Shown one piece after another: positions 12,730 through 22,966 of a DNA stretch of 64,000 nt. Each line of letters opens with the position of its first letter. Within the stretch, counting starts at the first letter, position 1. Both the position numbers and the translations under genes were made by a program. A model generated the notes under the pieces. It ran no database searches and was not told the origin of the DNA. It saw only the letters and a list, made by a program, of their open reading frames with translations. The stretch is from Escherichia sp. ESNIH1 (GTDB lineage: Bacteria; Pseudomonadota; Gammaproteobacteria; Enterobacterales; Enterobacteriaceae): positions 124,001-188,000 of the forward strand of contig PQKR01000006.1 of NCBI GenBank assembly GCA_002918705.1, in the 5' to 3' direction.

Positions 12730-13908
12730 CTACACATCCCTTACCCGCATTGTCAGCCCCAGCGTCAGCAGTGAAATCCCCGCAATAACCCAGTAGACCG
12801 CCCCGTGGCCATAGCTTTGCGCCAGCGCGCCCTGGATCACCCCCGCCAGAATGACGCCAGTAGAGATACTGTTGGTAAACAGCGTGGTGGCCGATCCCGC
12901 CCGTCCCGGCATGAGATCCTGAAACCAGAGCATACCGATCCCGGCCACAATCCCGATAAACACTGCGTTAAAAAGCTGTAAGAGCAGTAGCGCATGCTCG
13001 CTATGAAAGAAGAGCAGACCGATGTAGAACAGCACCCCTGCCGCGACTGCCAGGGTCATCATCCGCCGCTTGCCGATGCGTTTGACGTAGTAGCCAGCAA
13101 GGATCATCGCCGGGATCTCCAGCCCGGCGGCGGTTCCCATCAGGATCCCGGCCAGTCTGTCCGGCAGGCCGAGATCGCCGCTGATCCACAGCGGCATATC
13201 GATGATGTACATGGTGTTGCAGGTCCACATCAGCGTGGAGGCGATAAACAGCTTGCGCACGTTGCCGTCGCGCCAGCCGCCGATCTGCGTCACCGCCACG
13301 TCAGCAGGCTGCTCCACCCTGGCGACCGACGGCAGGATCAGCGCAATTAGCGCTAAGCTGATAATGAAGATCCCGGCGGCGATAGTGAACATGGCGGTAA
13401 AGCCGTAGTTTAACGCCAGCATAAAGGCCAGCGGCGGACCGATCACCCACGCCAGGGAAAGCTGGGCGCGCATCACGGAGCTGAACATCACCACCTCGCG
13501 GGCCGAGCTGTCGGCATACTCGCGAGCAAGGGCAAAGAGCTGCGGCATGGCAGTATTCGCCAGTGAAGCCAGCAGCACGCCACAGGTGATGAGTGTCAGG
13601 TAGTGGCGGTTAAAGGCGAACAGCAGCGCGTTGCCCACCGCCATCACACAGCAGAACATGATCAGCTTACGGCGATCGCCCTGACTGTCGGATCGTTTCG
13701 CCAGCCAGAGGCTGACAAGGATCCCGGCAATAGCGTTGACGGTGTAGAACAGCCCCACCCAGAACGGCTCGGCGCCCACCTCGCGGCTGAGGAAGAGGCT
13801 GAGCGTCGGCGCCTGTAGCGCTCCGGCAATGCCCATCATAAATGCGACGATCATAAACGCGGCGTAGACCCCGTTCAGCCGCCTTCCCATTGTCATCAGC
13901 CAGAGCAT
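12730..13908 (-). CDS. setA: Sugar efflux transporter SetA
   Basis: SetA is a 12-helix major facilitator that exports glucosides and lactose; in E. coli it is made with SgrS during glucose-phosphate stress. The 392-residue length assumes the ATG at 13908 (MLWLMTMGRRLNGVYAAF), which aligns with E. coli and sits 6 bases after AAAGG; the ATG at 13914 touches that site and is less likely. It lies just downstream of SgrS in the same direction, as in E. coli. Confidence 0.95.
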   Translation of the reverse strand: MLWLMTMGRRLNGVYAAFMIVAFMMGIAGALQAPTLSLFLSREVGAEPFWVGLFYTVNAIAGILVSLWLAKRSDSQGDRRKLIMFCCVMAVGNALLFAFNRHYLTLITCGVLLASLANTAMPQLFALAREYADSSAREVVMFSSVMRAQLSLAWVIGPPLAFMLALNYGFTAMFTIAAGIFIISLALIALILPSVARVEQPADVAVTQIGGWRDGNVRKLFIASTLMWTCNTMYIIDMPLWISGDLGLPDRLAGILMGTAAGLEIPAMILAGYYVKRIGKRRMMTLAVAAGVLFYIGLLFFHSEHALLLLQLFNAVFIGIVAGIGMLWFQDLMPGRAGSATTLFTNSISTGVILAGVIQGALAQSYGHGAVYWVIAGISLLTLGLTMRVRDV

Positions 13909-13933
13909 AAGCATCCTTTTAGCGTGTGAGAAA

Positions 13934-14026
13934 AGAAAAAAGCCAGCAGAATCATAGCTGCTGGCGTGGCGATTAGCACCAATACTCAGTCACACATGGT
14001 GAAAGCAGTTGAGCACCGCTTTCATC
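13934..14026 (-). ncRNA. sgrS: Small RNA SgrS, short form without sgrT
   Basis: On the minus strand the conserved ptsG-pairing segment GTGTGACTGAGTATTGGTG (13995-13977) is intact, followed by a terminator stem GCCAGCAG/CTGCTGGC and T6 (13965-13936). The likely 5' end is GATGAAAGC at 14026, preceded 7 bases upstream by a weak -10 AATACT. A 5' hairpin (TGAAAGC/GCTTTCA) fills the place where E. coli SgrS (227 nt) encodes the SgrT peptide. Only about 93 nt is present, and the 160 bases available between terminator and sgrR leave no room for a full-length copy. Function expected: Hfq-dependent repression of ptsG under sugar-phosphate stress. Confidence 0.88.
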
Positions 14027-14093
14027 AGCAAGAAGTATTGGCTTAATATAGGGAAAAATAAATTGCTGGGTTTTCGCCGGGAGTTCCCCTTTT

Positions 14094-15749
14094 ATGTCCT
14101 CTGGTCGTCTGCAACAACAGTTTATCCGCCTCTGGCAGTGCTGCAACGGCGCATCTCGCGAGACGACGCTCAGCGAGCTGGCGGAGCAGCTAAGCTGCTC
14201 CCGCCGCCATATGCGTACCCTGCTTAACGCCATGCAGCAGCGCGGCTGGCTGACGTGGGAGGCGGAAGCCGGCCGCGGCAAGCGCTCGCGCCTTACCTTT
14301 CTCTATACCGGGCTGGCGCTCCAGCAGCAGCGGGCGGAGGATCTACTCGATCAGGATCGTATCGATCAGCTGGTACAGCTGGTGGGCGATAAAAGTGCCG
14401 TACGGCAGATGCTGGTCTCGCACCTCGGCAGAAGCTTTCGCCAGGGGCGGCATATCCTCCGCGTGCTCTACTACCGGCCACTGAAAAACCTGCTGCCCGG
14501 CACAGCGCTGCGCCGCTCGGAAACCCATATTGCCCGCCAGATCTTCAGCGCGCTAACGCGGATAAATGAGGAAAACGGGGAACTGGAGCCGGATATTGCC
14601 CACCACTGGAAACGGCTCTCGCCGCTGCACTGGCGGTTTTATCTGCGTCCTGGCATTCATTTTCATCACGGCCGCGAGCTGGAGATGAGCGATGTCATCA
14701 CCTCCCTGCAGCGGGTTAACGCCCTGCCGCTCTACTCGCATATCACCGAGATCGTCTCCCCTACCCCGTGGACGCTGGATGTTCACCTCTCCCAGCCCGA
14801 CAGCTGGCTACCCTGGCTGCTGGGCCACGTGCAGTCGATGATCCTTCCTCGGGAGTGGCCCACAATGGATAACTTTGCCAGCCTGCCGGTGGGCACCGGG
14901 CCGTATGCGGTAACGCTTAACAACAGCAACCAGCTCAAGATCCACGCCTTTGATGACTACTTTGGCTTCCGGGCGCTCATCGATGAGGTAAACGTCTGGG
15001 TGCTGCCCGACGTTAATGACGATCTGAGCGCAGGCCTGACGCTGGAAGGGCCAGGCGGCGAGGAGAGAGCGGTAGAGAGCCGCCTCGAGGAGGGGTGCTA
15101 CTACCTGCTGTTTGATGCCCGCACCCGTCGCGGCGCCAGCCAGCAGGTGCGGGAGTGGGTGAGCCAGATCCTCTCTCCGGCGAGCCTGCTGTTTCACGCC
15201 GAGGAGCACCACCAGCGCTACTGGTTCCCGGCGTACGGCCTGCTGCCGCGCTGGCACCATACCCGTCCGGGTGGCAGTGAAAAGCCTGCCGGACTGGAGT
15301 CCCTGACGTTGACCTACTATCGGGATCATATTGAGCACCGGGTACTGGCCCAGACCATGAGCGCCCTGCTGGCAGCGCATCAGGTGACCCTGCACATTCA
15401 GGAGGTCGACTATGACGAGTGGCACAGCGGCGACGCGGTGAGCGATATCTGGCTCAACAGCGCCAACTTTACCCTGCCGCTGGACTTCTCTCTCTTTACT
15501 CATCTCTATGAGGTGCCGCTACTGCAGAAGTGCATTCCCCGCGACTGGCAGGCGGATGCCACGCAGTGGCGGGCGGGCGAGATGAACTTAGCCGTCTGGT
15601 GCCAGCAGCTGCTGGCGGGCAAGGCAATCGTGCCGCTGATCCACCACTGGCTGATGATCCAGGGGCAGCGCAGCATGCGTGGCCTGCGGATGAACACCCT
15701 CGGCTGGTTTGATTTTAAATCGGCGTGGTTTGCCCCCCCAGATCCTTAG
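14094..15749 (+). CDS. sgrR: Transcriptional activator of SgrS, SgrR
   Basis: SgrR senses glucose-phosphate stress and activates sgrS. It has 551 residues as in E. coli, with an N-terminal winged helix DNA-binding domain (about residues 1-110, including [13 protein letters not shown]) and a C-terminal solute-binding-protein-like domain ([21 protein letters not shown] onward). It is divergent from SgrS/setA with 67 bases between its ATG and the predicted SgrS start. Ends 19 bp before the thi promoter region. Confidence 0.97.
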   Translation: MSSGRLQQQFIRLWQCCNGASRETTLSELAEQLSCSRRHMRTLLNAMQQRGWLTWEAEAGRGKRSRLTFLYTGLALQQQRAEDLLDQDRIDQLVQLVGDKSAVRQMLVSHLGRSFRQGRHILRVLYYRPLKNLLPGTALRRSETHIARQIFSALTRINEENGELEPDIAHHWKRLSPLHWRFYLRPGIHFHHGRELEMSDVITSLQRVNALPLYSHITEIVSPTPWTLDVHLSQPDSWLPWLLGHVQSMILPREWPTMDNFASLPVGTGPYAVTLNNSNQLKIHAFDDYFGFRALIDEVNVWVLPDVNDDLSAGLTLEGPGGEERAVESRLEEGCYYLLFDARTRRGASQQVREWVSQILSPASLLFHAEEHHQRYWFPAYGLLPRWHHTRPGGSEKPAGLESLTLTYYRDHIEHRVLAQTMSALLAAHQVTLHIQEVDYDEWHSGDAVSDIWLNSANFTLPLDFSLFTHLYEVPLLQKCIPRDWQADATQWRAGEMNLAVWCQQLLAGKAIVPLIHHWLMIQGQRSMRGLRMNTLGWFDFKSAWFAPPDP

Positions 15750-15775
15750 CGCTTTCAGAATGCTGACATAATCAC

Positions 15776-15870
15776 TACAATGAGGCCGTGCTCAACGGGG
15801 TGCTGCGCAATGCGTGTGCTGAGAAAATACCCGTCGAACCTGATCCGGATAACGCCGGCGAAGGGATTTG
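15776..15870 (+). promoter_or_regulatory. TPP riboswitch upstream of thiBPQ
   Basis: The leader from about 15792 holds the thi-box elements in order: ACGGGGTGC, GTGCTGAGA, ACCCGTCGAACCTGATC, GGATAACGCCGGCGAAGGGA. These are the conserved thiamine-pyrophosphate aptamer segments, at the place of SroA in E. coli. A -10-like TACAAT (15776-15781) precedes it. High thiamine pyrophosphate should reduce thiBPQ expression. Confidence 0.94.
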
Positions 15871-15919
15871 AGGCTGCTGCTCAAAATCCTTTGCCACTCT
15901 CTTTCTATTGAGGTGCAAA

Positions 15920-16918
15920 GTGTTAAAAAAATGTCTGCCGCTGCTGCTGCTTGTAGCCGCCCCCGTTTTTGCCGCCCCGACTGCTGATAAACCCGTTCTC
16001 ACCGTCTACACCTACGACTCCTTCGCCGCCGACTGGGGGCCAGGTCCCGCGGTGAAAAAAGCCTTTGAGGCCGACTGCAACTGCGAGCTGAAGATGGTGG
16101 CGCTGGAGGATGGCGTCTCGCTGCTCAACCGTCTGCGCATGGAGGGCAAAAACAGCAAGGCCGACGTGGTGCTGGGCCTCGACAATAATCTGCTGGAAGC
16201 AGCGAGCAAGACCGGGCTGTTTGCCAAAAGCGGCGTCGCGGCCGACGCCGTTAACGTTCCCGGCGGCTGGAAAAACGACACCTTTGTCCCCTTCGACTAC
16301 GGCTACTTCGCCTTTGTCTATGACAAAAACAAGCTGAAGGATCCGCCGAAGAGCCTGAAAGAGCTGGTGGAGAGCGACCAGAAGTGGCGGGTGATCTATC
16401 AGGATCCGCGCACCAGCACCCCAGGGCTGGGCCTGCTGCTGTGGATGCAAAAAGTCTACGGCGATAAAGCGCCTGAGGCGTGGCAGAAGCTGGCGGCAAA
16501 AACCGTCACCGTTACCAAAGGCTGGAGCGAAGCCTATGGTCTGTTCCTGAAGGGCGAGAGCGATCTGGTCCTGAGCTATACCACCTCTCCGGCCTATCAC
16601 CTGATCGAAGAGAAAAAGGATAACTACGCGGCGGCGGACTTCAGCGAAGGTCACTACCTGCAGGTCGAGGTGGCCGCCCGCACCGCGGCCAGCAAGCAGC
16701 CTGAGCTGGCAGAGAAGTTCCTTAAGTTTATGGTCAGCCCGGCGTTCCAGAACGCCATCCCGACCGGCAACTGGATGTACCCGGTGAGCAACGTGACGCT
16801 GCCCGCGGGCTTTGACTCGCTGACGAAGCCGAAGACCACCCTGGAGTTCACCCCGCAGCAGGTCTTCTCCCAACGCGCTGAGTGGATTAACACGTGGCTT
16901 CGCGCGACCAGCCGCTAA
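15920..16918 (+). CDS. thiB: Thiamine ABC transporter periplasmic binding protein
   Basis: ThiB (TbpA) captures thiamine and its phosphates in the periplasm for ThiPQ. The start is the GTG at 15920 (VLKKCLPLLLLVAAPVFA signal peptide), 8 bases after TGAGG, as in E. coli; an upstream TTG at 15908 is in frame but lies over the ribosome site. The mature protein (KPVLTVYTYDSFAADWGPGP...) has the type-II solute-binding fold, 332 codons in all. The last 25 bases overlap thiP. Confidence 0.95.
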   Translation: MLKKCLPLLLLVAAPVFAAPTADKPVLTVYTYDSFAADWGPGPAVKKAFEADCNCELKMVALEDGVSLLNRLRMEGKNSKADVVLGLDNNLLEAASKTGLFAKSGVAADAVNVPGGWKNDTFVPFDYGYFAFVYDKNKLKDPPKSLKELVESDQKWRVIYQDPRTSTPGLGLLLWMQKVYGDKAPEAWQKLAAKTVTVTKGWSEAYGLFLKGESDLVLSYTTSPAYHLIEEKKDNYAAADFSEGHYLQVEVAARTAASKQPELAEKFLKFMVSPAFQNAIPTGNWMYPVSNVTLPAGFDSLTKPKTTLEFTPQQVFSQRAEWINTWLRATSR

Positions 16919-18504
16919 TTCCCGGCTGGCTGCTGCCCGGCGCTGCCGCTGCTACCCTGCTGGTGGCGGTGGCGCTGGCGGCGTTTCTTGCCCTCTGGCT
17001 CAATGCGCCGACCACCGACGTCTCGGCGCTGTGGCACGATAGCTACCTGCGCCACGTGGTGGCCTTCTCCTTTGGCCAGGCGTTTCTCTCTGCCCTGCTC
17101 TCGGTGACGCCGGCTATTTTCCTGGCCCGCGCCCTCTACCGTCGTCGCTTTCCCGGCAGGCTGATGCTGCTCCGCCTCTGCGCGATGACGCTGATCCTGC
17201 CGGTGCTGGTGGCGGTGTTTGGCATTCTTACCGTCTATGGCCGCCAGGGCTGGCTGGCGTCGCTGTGCGACTCCCTCGGCCTGGAGTGGGGGTTTTCGCC
17301 CTACGGGCTGAGCGGCATTCTGCTGGCGCACATCTTTTTTAACCTGCCGATGGCAACCCGTCTGCTGCTTCAGGCCCTGGAGCAGATCCCCGGCGAGCAG
17401 CGCCAGCTTGCCGCCCAGCTGGGGATGCGCGGTTTCGCCCTCTTCCGCTTCGTTGAGTGGCCGTGGCTGCGGCGGCAGATCCCGCCGGTGGCGGCGCTGA
17501 TCTTTATGCTCTGCTTCGCCAGCTTCGCCACCGTGCTGTCGCTGGGCGGCGGCCCTAAGGCGACGACCATCGAACTGGCAATCTATCAGGCCCTGAACTT
17601 CGACTACGATCCCGGCCGCGCCGCGCTGCTGGGGCTATTGCAGATGATCTGCTGCCTGGCGCTGGTGCTGCTTAGCCAGCGCCTGAGCAAGGCCATTCCG
17701 GTGGGCAGCAGCCAGATCCAGGGCTGGCGCGATCCGCAAGACAGCTGGCGCGCCCGGCTGGGGGACGGCATGCTGATTGGCCTGGCGCTGCTCCTGCTTC
17801 TGCCGCCCCTGCTGGCAGTCATCGTCGAGGGGGTGAACCGTAACCTGCCTGCGGTGCTGGCTCAGCCGGTGCTGTGGCAGGCGGCGTGGACCTCCCTGCG
17901 CATTGCCCTGCTGGCCGGGCTGCTCTGCGTGATCCTCACCATGATGCTGCTCTGGAGCAGCCGTGAGCTGCGGGCGCGCGGACAGCTGCGCCGGGGGCAG
18001 GCGCTGGAGCTGAGCGGGATGCTGATCCTTGCCATGCCCGGCATCGTGCTGGCAACCGGCTTCTTTTTACTCCTTAACAACTCCATCGGCCTACCCACCT
18101 CGGCGGATGGGATCGTAATCTTTACCAATGCCCTGATGGCTATCCCCTACGCCCAGAAGGTGCTCGATAACCCGATGCGGGACATTACCGCCCGCTACAG
18201 CCTGCTGTGCGAGTCGTTGGGCATGCATGGCTTTTCACGCCTGCGGGTCGTGGAGTTGCGCGCGCTGCGGCGGCCGCTGGCCCAGGCGCTGGCCTTTGCC
18301 TGCGTGCTCTCCATCGGCGACTTCGGAGTTGTAGCGTTGTTTGGTAACGACGATTTTCGCACGCTCCCCTTCTATCTTTACCAGCAGATTGGCTCCTACC
18401 GCAGCCAGGACGGGGCGGTGACGGCGCTGATCCTGCTGGCGCTCTGCTTTGTTCTCTTCACCGTTATTGAAAAACTTCCGGGCCGCCATGCTAAAACTCA
18501 CTGA
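16894..18504 (+). CDS. thiP: Thiamine ABC transporter permease
   Basis: ThiP is the inner-membrane permease of the thiamine/TPP importer. Its 536 residues, the same as in E. coli, form two homologous halves, each with about six helices and an ABC-permease EAA-like loop ([15 protein letters not shown] near 168 and [11 protein letters not shown] near 430). Starts with GTG (16894) inside thiB and overlaps thiQ at its end, implying translational coupling. Confidence 0.97.
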   Translation: MASRDQPLIPGWLLPGAAAATLLVAVALAAFLALWLNAPTTDVSALWHDSYLRHVVAFSFGQAFLSALLSVTPAIFLARALYRRRFPGRLMLLRLCAMTLILPVLVAVFGILTVYGRQGWLASLCDSLGLEWGFSPYGLSGILLAHIFFNLPMATRLLLQALEQIPGEQRQLAAQLGMRGFALFRFVEWPWLRRQIPPVAALIFMLCFASFATVLSLGGGPKATTIELAIYQALNFDYDPGRAALLGLLQMICCLALVLLSQRLSKAIPVGSSQIQGWRDPQDSWRARLGDGMLIGLALLLLLPPLLAVIVEGVNRNLPAVLAQPVLWQAAWTSLRIALLAGLLCVILTMMLLWSSRELRARGQLRRGQALELSGMLILAMPGIVLATGFFLLLNNSIGLPTSADGIVIFTNALMAIPYAQKVLDNPMRDITARYSLLCESLGMHGFSRLRVVELRALRRPLAQALAFACVLSIGDFGVVALFGNDDFRTLPFYLYQQIGSYRSQDGAVTALILLALCFVLFTVIEKLPGRHAKTH

Positions 18505-19189
18505 TGTCACCTGGCTTTATCAGCATCTGCCGATGCGCTTTACGCTCGCCGTCGAGGCGGGCGAGCAGATTGCGGTGCTGGGACCCAGCGGCGCGGGGAA
18601 AAGTACCCTGCTGAATCTGATCGCCGGTTTTATCCAGCCGGTAAGCGGCACGATTATGATTGGCAAGCAGGAGCATACCGCTACGCCGCCGTCGCGCCGT
18701 CCGGTATCAATGCTGTTTCAGGAGAATAACCTGTTCACCCACCTGACGGTGCGGCAGAACATCGGCCTCGGCCTGCACCCCGGCCTGAAGCTCAATGCTG
18801 AGCAGCAGGAGAAGCTGGCGGAGATTGCCGCCCAGATGGGGCTGGAGACGCTGCTTGACCGGCTGCCGGATCAGCTCTCCGGCGGGCAGCGACAGCGGGT
18901 GGCGCTGGCGCGCTGTCTGGTGCGGGCCCAGCCTATCCTGCTGCTGGATGAACCGTTTTCGGCGCTCGATCCGGCCCTGCGTCAGGAGATGCTGGCCCTG
19001 GTGCAGAGCGTTTGCCAGCGGCAGAACATCACCCTGCTGATGGTCTCCCACAGCATTGAGGATGCTGCGCGCATCGCCAGCCGGGCGCTGGTGGTGGCCG
19101 AGGGGCGCATCGCCTGGGACGGCGCAACCGCCGAGCTGGTCAGCGGCCGCGCGCCCGTCTCGGGGCTGCTGGGAATTGAACGTCAGTGA
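18488..19189 (+). CDS. thiQ: Thiamine ABC transporter ATP-binding protein
   Basis: ThiQ energises thiamine import. The 233 residues contain Walker [10 protein letters not shown] (about 32-40), the ABC signature [15 protein letters not shown] (about 129-143) and Walker [13 protein letters not shown] (about 150). Start at 18488 ([15 protein letters not shown]) overlaps the thiP end by 17 bases and matches E. coli. The gene overlaps yabI tail to tail by 7 bases. Confidence 0.97.
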   Translation: MLKLTDVTWLYQHLPMRFTLAVEAGEQIAVLGPSGAGKSTLLNLIAGFIQPVSGTIMIGKQEHTATPPSRRPVSMLFQENNLFTHLTVRQNIGLGLHPGLKLNAEQQEKLAEIAAQMGLETLLDRLPDQLSGGQRQRVALARCLVRAQPILLLDEPFSALDPALRQEMLALVQSVCQRQNITLLMVSHSIEDAARIASRALVVAEGRIAWDGATAELVSGRAPVSGLLGIERQ

Positions 19190-19953
19190 CCGCTGACGAC
19201 CTTACCGAGAATCGTTAAGTAGGCAGGCATCAGCGGATGACGGGCCACCGCCACGCAGGCGATCACTGCCACACCGAGCAGCAGCGGAGCAACCCACAGC
19301 AGCCGTCCGCGCGGCAGGTATTTTGTCAGCCGATCGCTGCCGGACTTGCCGCTGCGCCACAGTCGCCAGCAGAGCCACGCCGCCAGCCAGAGCAGCAGCG
19401 CCGCACCCAGCAGCAGCCACTTGAATGCCCCGCTCTGCTCATCGGCAGGAATATCGATCGCCGCCCCGGCGAGAATGCCCGGTAGAAAGTAGAACGGTGG
19501 CCAGAGCAGGCAGCCGATAACGTTAGGCAGGATAAACTTGCTGACGGGAAGATCGAGCATCCCGGCCACCATCGGCACCAGCGGACGGGTTGGCCCAACA
19601 AAGCGGCCCACCAGGATGGTAAACATGCTGTGCTGGTGCAGGGCATGCTCGGTCTTATCAAGCAGCGCCTTGTTCTTTTTCATAAACGACCAGCGGTGCA
19701 GCGGCTTCTTAAAGCGCCACCCGAGCCAGAAGGAGATCCAGTCTCCCAGCAGGCAGCCGACAATCCCCGCCAGCCAGGCATACCAGAAGTTCACCTCGCC
19801 GCTGCCGATCAGCGCACCGAGTCCCGCCATCATCACCGTGCCGGGCAGGATCAGGCCCACCAGCGCCAGCGACTCCAGAAAAGCCACGAGGGCGATCGCA
19901 ATGAGCGTATAGGTCGCTGATTGAGTAATAAAATGTTCCAGAAATGCCTGCAT
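19183..19953 (-). CDS. yabI: DedA-family membrane protein YabI
   Basis: A 256-residue inner-membrane protein of the DedA superfamily, whose members support membrane lipid homeostasis (undecaprenyl-phosphate/lipid flipping is proposed for the family). The typical motif [17 protein letters not shown] is near residue 112 and the N-terminal [15 protein letters not shown] near 25. It is convergent with thiQ and upstream of the araC end, the same order as in E. coli. Confidence 0.94.
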   Translation of the reverse strand: MQAFLEHFITQSATYTLIAIALVAFLESLALVGLILPGTVMMAGLGALIGSGEVNFWYAWLAGIVGCLLGDWISFWLGWRFKKPLHRWSFMKKNKALLDKTEHALHQHSMFTILVGRFVGPTRPLVPMVAGMLDLPVSKFILPNVIGCLLWPPFYFLPGILAGAAIDIPADEQSGAFKWLLLGAALLLWLAAWLCWRLWRSGKSGSDRLTKYLPRGRLLWVAPLLLGVAVIACVAVARHPLMPAYLTILGKVVSGH

Positions 19954-20078
19954 ACGCGGTCCGTTTTAGTGACGAAGCAGGGATTCTCCAGAGCCGGTAG
20001 CGCCTCGTCAAGCCTGCAATTGTCCGATTAGTTTACTGGTTGTATCAGACCTCGGCGGCGGCATTTCGTTTCTTTACG

Positions 20079-20924
20079 TTATTCACACCCGGCGCGGAAC
20101 TCGCTTGGGCTGGCCCCGGTGCACTTTTTAAACACGCGAGAGAAGTAGAGCTGATCCTCAAAGCCGACGTTGCGCCCGACGCTGGCGATGGGCATCCGCG
20201 TGGTGCTGAGCAGCAGCTTGGCCTGGCTGATGCGCTGATCCTCCCGCCAGCTGAGCACGCTGACCCCCAGCTGCTGGCGGAAGAGATGCGACAGCCGCGA
20301 CGGCGACAGGCAGACGTGCTGCGCGACACCGGCGATATCGAAGTGGTTATCCGCCAGGTGATCGCTGATGTACTGGCAGGCGTCGCGCACCCGGTTATCC
20401 AGCGGCGGATGCAGCGATTCGTTGATGGCATCCATGCGTCTGAGCAGCACCTGCTCCAGCAGATTGATCGCCAGCAGCTCACTGTAGCGCCCGCCGCGCT
20501 GCCCTGCGCTGATGATCTGGGCAAACAGCTCGCTAAAGCTGGACTGATGCACGTCGTCAGGACGGAAATAGCCGGTCTGGGCAAAGAGGGTCGGCCAGGC
20601 CAGCCACTCATGCCAGTAGGCCCGCGGACGGAAGTAGACCCACTGGTGATACCACTCCCGCGCCTCAGGGTGGCGGCCATAGTGGTGCACCTCGCCAGGC
20701 GGGAAAAGCAGAATATCGCCCGGGCGGCAAACAAACTGCCGGCCGTTGTTGTTGACGATCCCCTCCCCGCGCACCGTCAGGTTGAGAATATAGCCCTTCA
20801 TCCCCAGCGGGCGATCGACAAAAAAGTCGAGGTAGCCGTCGGCCTCAATGGGCGTCAGCCCGGCCACGAGATGGGCATTAAACGAGTAGCCAGGCAGCAG
20901 AGGATCGGTTTGTAATTCAGCCAT
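20079..20924 (-). CDS. araC: Arabinose operon regulator AraC
   Basis: AraC is the arabinose-responsive dual regulator of araBAD. The 281-residue protein has an N-terminal arabinose-binding/dimerisation cupin ([20 protein letters not shown]...) and a C-terminal double helix-turn-helix (from about residue 175; [20 protein letters not shown]). It ends at FRAGCE, about 11 residues shorter than E. coli K-12 and like the Salmonella form. The ATG at 20924 ([15 protein letters not shown]) is preferred to one 36 bases upstream. Divergent from araBAD. Confidence 0.96.
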   Translation of the reverse strand: MAELQTDPLLPGYSFNAHLVAGLTPIEADGYLDFFVDRPLGMKGYILNLTVRGEGIVNNNGRQFVCRPGDILLFPPGEVHHYGRHPEAREWYHQWVYFRPRAYWHEWLAWPTLFAQTGYFRPDDVHQSSFSELFAQIISAGQRGGRYSELLAINLLEQVLLRRMDAINESLHPPLDNRVRDACQYISDHLADNHFDIAGVAQHVCLSPSRLSHLFRQQLGVSVLSWREDQRISQAKLLLSTTRMPIASVGRNVGFEDQLYFSRVFKKCTGASPSEFRAGCE

Positions 20925-20954
20925 ACACAGCGCGCTCCAGGTAGTGGTCAAGGA

Positions 20955-21227
20955 AACCATTTGTCCATATTGGGTTTTATTTCACCACGCGGCTGCTCGA
21001 GGGAACCTGATACGAAAACCGTAGCGTGACAACCCCGCCAGATAAAAGCACTTTCCCCGTTTTGCCTAATCTACACCGATAAAAAGGGGTAACAAAAGTG
21101 TCTATAAACCCGGCAGAAATGTCCACATTGAATATTTGCAGTGAATCACACTTTCAGCTGCCATAGCATTTTTATCCATAAGATTAGCGGATCCTGCCTG
21201 ACGCTTTTTGGCCCCTGTCTCTAATGT
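20955..21227 (+). promoter_or_regulatory. araC-araBAD control region (O2, O1, CRP, I1, I2, pBAD)
   Basis: Elements align with the E. coli ara region: araO2-like AACCATTTGTCCATATTG (20955-20972); an araO1-like segment around 21100-21130 (CCGGCAGAAATGTCCACATT); a CRP site TTTGCAGTGAATCACACTTT (21135-21154); araI1 TAGCATTTTTATCCATA (21164-21180); araI2 TAGCGGATCCTGCCTGA (21185-21201), overlapping the -35; and -10 TAATGT (21222-21227). The spacing permits the O2-I1 repression loop known from E. coli. Confidence 0.93.
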
Positions 21228-21261
21228 TTCTCCATACGGTTATTTTGGATGGAGTAAGACG

Positions 21262-22956
21262 ATGGCAATTGCAATTGGCCTCGATTTTGGCAGCGACTCG
21301 GTACGCGCGCTGGCAGTAGACTGCGAGCACGGCACAGAGATCGCCACCAGCGTAGAGTGGTATCCGCGCTGGCAGGAGGGGCGTTATTGCGACGCTCCGC
21401 GGAATCAGTTTCGCCATCACCCGCGCGACTATATCGAGTCGATGGAAGCGGCGATCAAAAGCGTGCTGGCCCAGCTGAGCGCCGACCAGCGCGAACAGGT
21501 GAGCAGTATCGGCGTGGACAGCACCGGCTCGACGCCAGCCCCCATTGACGCTGAGGGCCGCGTGCTGGCGCTACGTCCGGAGTTTGCCGACAACCCCAAC
21601 GCCATGTTCGTGCTCTGGAAAGATCACACGGCGGTAGAGGAAGCCGAGGCCATTACCCGCCTCTGCCACCAGCCGGGCAAAACCGACTACTCGCGCTATA
21701 TCGGCGGGATCTACTCCAGCGAGTGGTTCTGGGCCAAGATCCTGCACGTCACCCGCCAGGATGCCGCCGTCGCCCAGGCAGCCACCTCGTGGATCGAGCT
21801 GTGCGACTGGGTTCCCGCCCTGCTCTCTAACACCGTTCGTCCGCAGGATATCCGCCGCGGGCGCTGCAGCGCCGGACACAAATCCCTCTGGCACGAAAGC
21901 TGGGGTGGCCTGCCTCCGGCCAGCTTCTTTGACGAGCTGGATCCCATCATCAATAAGCACCTGAGCTGGCCGATGTTTACCGAGACGTATACCGCCGATC
22001 TGCCGGTGGGCAACCTGAGCCCGGAGTGGGCCCAGCGTCTGGGCCTGTCGGAAAAAGTGGTGATTGCCGGAGGCGCATTCGACTGCCATATGGGCGCGGT
22101 GGGCGCAGGGGCGCAGCCGAACACGCTGGTAAAAGTGATCGGCACCTCAACCTGCGACATCCTGATTGCTGACAAGCCCAGCGTCGGCGAGCGCGCGGTG
22201 AAAGGCATCTGCGGCCAGGTTGACGGCAGCGTGGTCCCGGACTTTATCGGCCTTGAGGCCGGGCAGTCGGCCTTCGGCGATATCTACGCCTGGTTTGGCC
22301 GCATCCTCGGCTGGCCGCTTGAGCAGCTTGCCCTCCAGCATCCGGAGCTAAAAACCCAGATCCAGGCCAGCCAGAAGCAGCTGCTGCCCGCCCTGACCCA
22401 GGCATGGGCAGAGAACCCTTCCCTCGATCACCTTCCGGTGATCCTCGACTGGTTTAACGGTCGCCGCACCCCTAACGCTAACCAGCGTCTGAAGGGGGTG
22501 ATCACCGACCTTAACCTTGCTACCGACGCGCCGCTGCTGTTTGGCGGGCTGATCGCCGCCACCGCCTTCGGCGCGCGCGCCATTATGGAGTGCTTTACCG
22601 AACAGGGGATCGCGGTCAACAACGTGATGGCTCTCGGCGGTATCGCCCGTAAAAACCGGGTGATCATGCAGGCCTGCTGCGACGTGCTCAACCGTCCGCT
22701 GCAGATCGTCGCCTCCGATCAGTGCTGCGCGCTGGGTGCGGCCATCTTCGCCGCCGTCGCCGCAGGGGATCACCCGGATATCCCGACCGCGCAGCGCCAC
22801 ATGGCCAGCGCCGTCGAAAACACGCTCCAGCCTGCTCCCGCTCAGGCACAACGCTTCGAACAGCTCTATCGCCGCTACCAGCACTGGGCGGCCAGCGCCG
22901 AGCAACACTATCTCCCTTCAGCCGCGCCAGCGTTGCAGGCCGCTCTGACTCATTAA
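21262..22956 (+). CDS. araB: L-ribulokinase
   Basis: AraB phosphorylates L-ribulose in arabinose catabolism. The 564-residue FGGY-family kinase has the N-terminal [12 protein letters not shown] phosphate-binding loop and a C-terminal [12 protein letters not shown] adenosine-binding segment. The ATG at 21262 gives the [10 protein letters not shown] start of E. coli and lies about 35 bases after the pBAD -10; in-frame codons upstream fall inside the promoter. First gene of araBAD. Confidence 0.98.
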   Translation: MAIAIGLDFGSDSVRALAVDCEHGTEIATSVEWYPRWQEGRYCDAPRNQFRHHPRDYIESMEAAIKSVLAQLSADQREQVSSIGVDSTGSTPAPIDAEGRVLALRPEFADNPNAMFVLWKDHTAVEEAEAITRLCHQPGKTDYSRYIGGIYSSEWFWAKILHVTRQDAAVAQAATSWIELCDWVPALLSNTVRPQDIRRGRCSAGHKSLWHESWGGLPPASFFDELDPIINKHLSWPMFTETYTADLPVGNLSPEWAQRLGLSEKVVIAGGAFDCHMGAVGAGAQPNTLVKVIGTSTCDILIADKPSVGERAVKGICGQVDGSVVPDFIGLEAGQSAFGDIYAWFGRILGWPLEQLALQHPELKTQIQASQKQLLPALTQAWAENPSLDHLPVILDWFNGRRTPNANQRLKGVITDLNLATDAPLLFGGLIAATAFGARAIMECFTEQGIAVNNVMALGGIARKNRVIMQACCDVLNRPLQIVASDQCCALGAAIFAAVAAGDHPDIPTAQRHMASAVENTLQPAPAQAQRFEQLYRRYQHWAASAEQHYLPSAAPALQAALTH

Positions 22957-22966
22957 GGACACGATA

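Noticed and set aside
13973..14281. A minus-strand frame overlapping SgrS and sgrR as an sgrT equivalent
   Set aside because: Its sequence bears no resemblance to SgrT, and most of it is antisense to the sgrR coding sequence.
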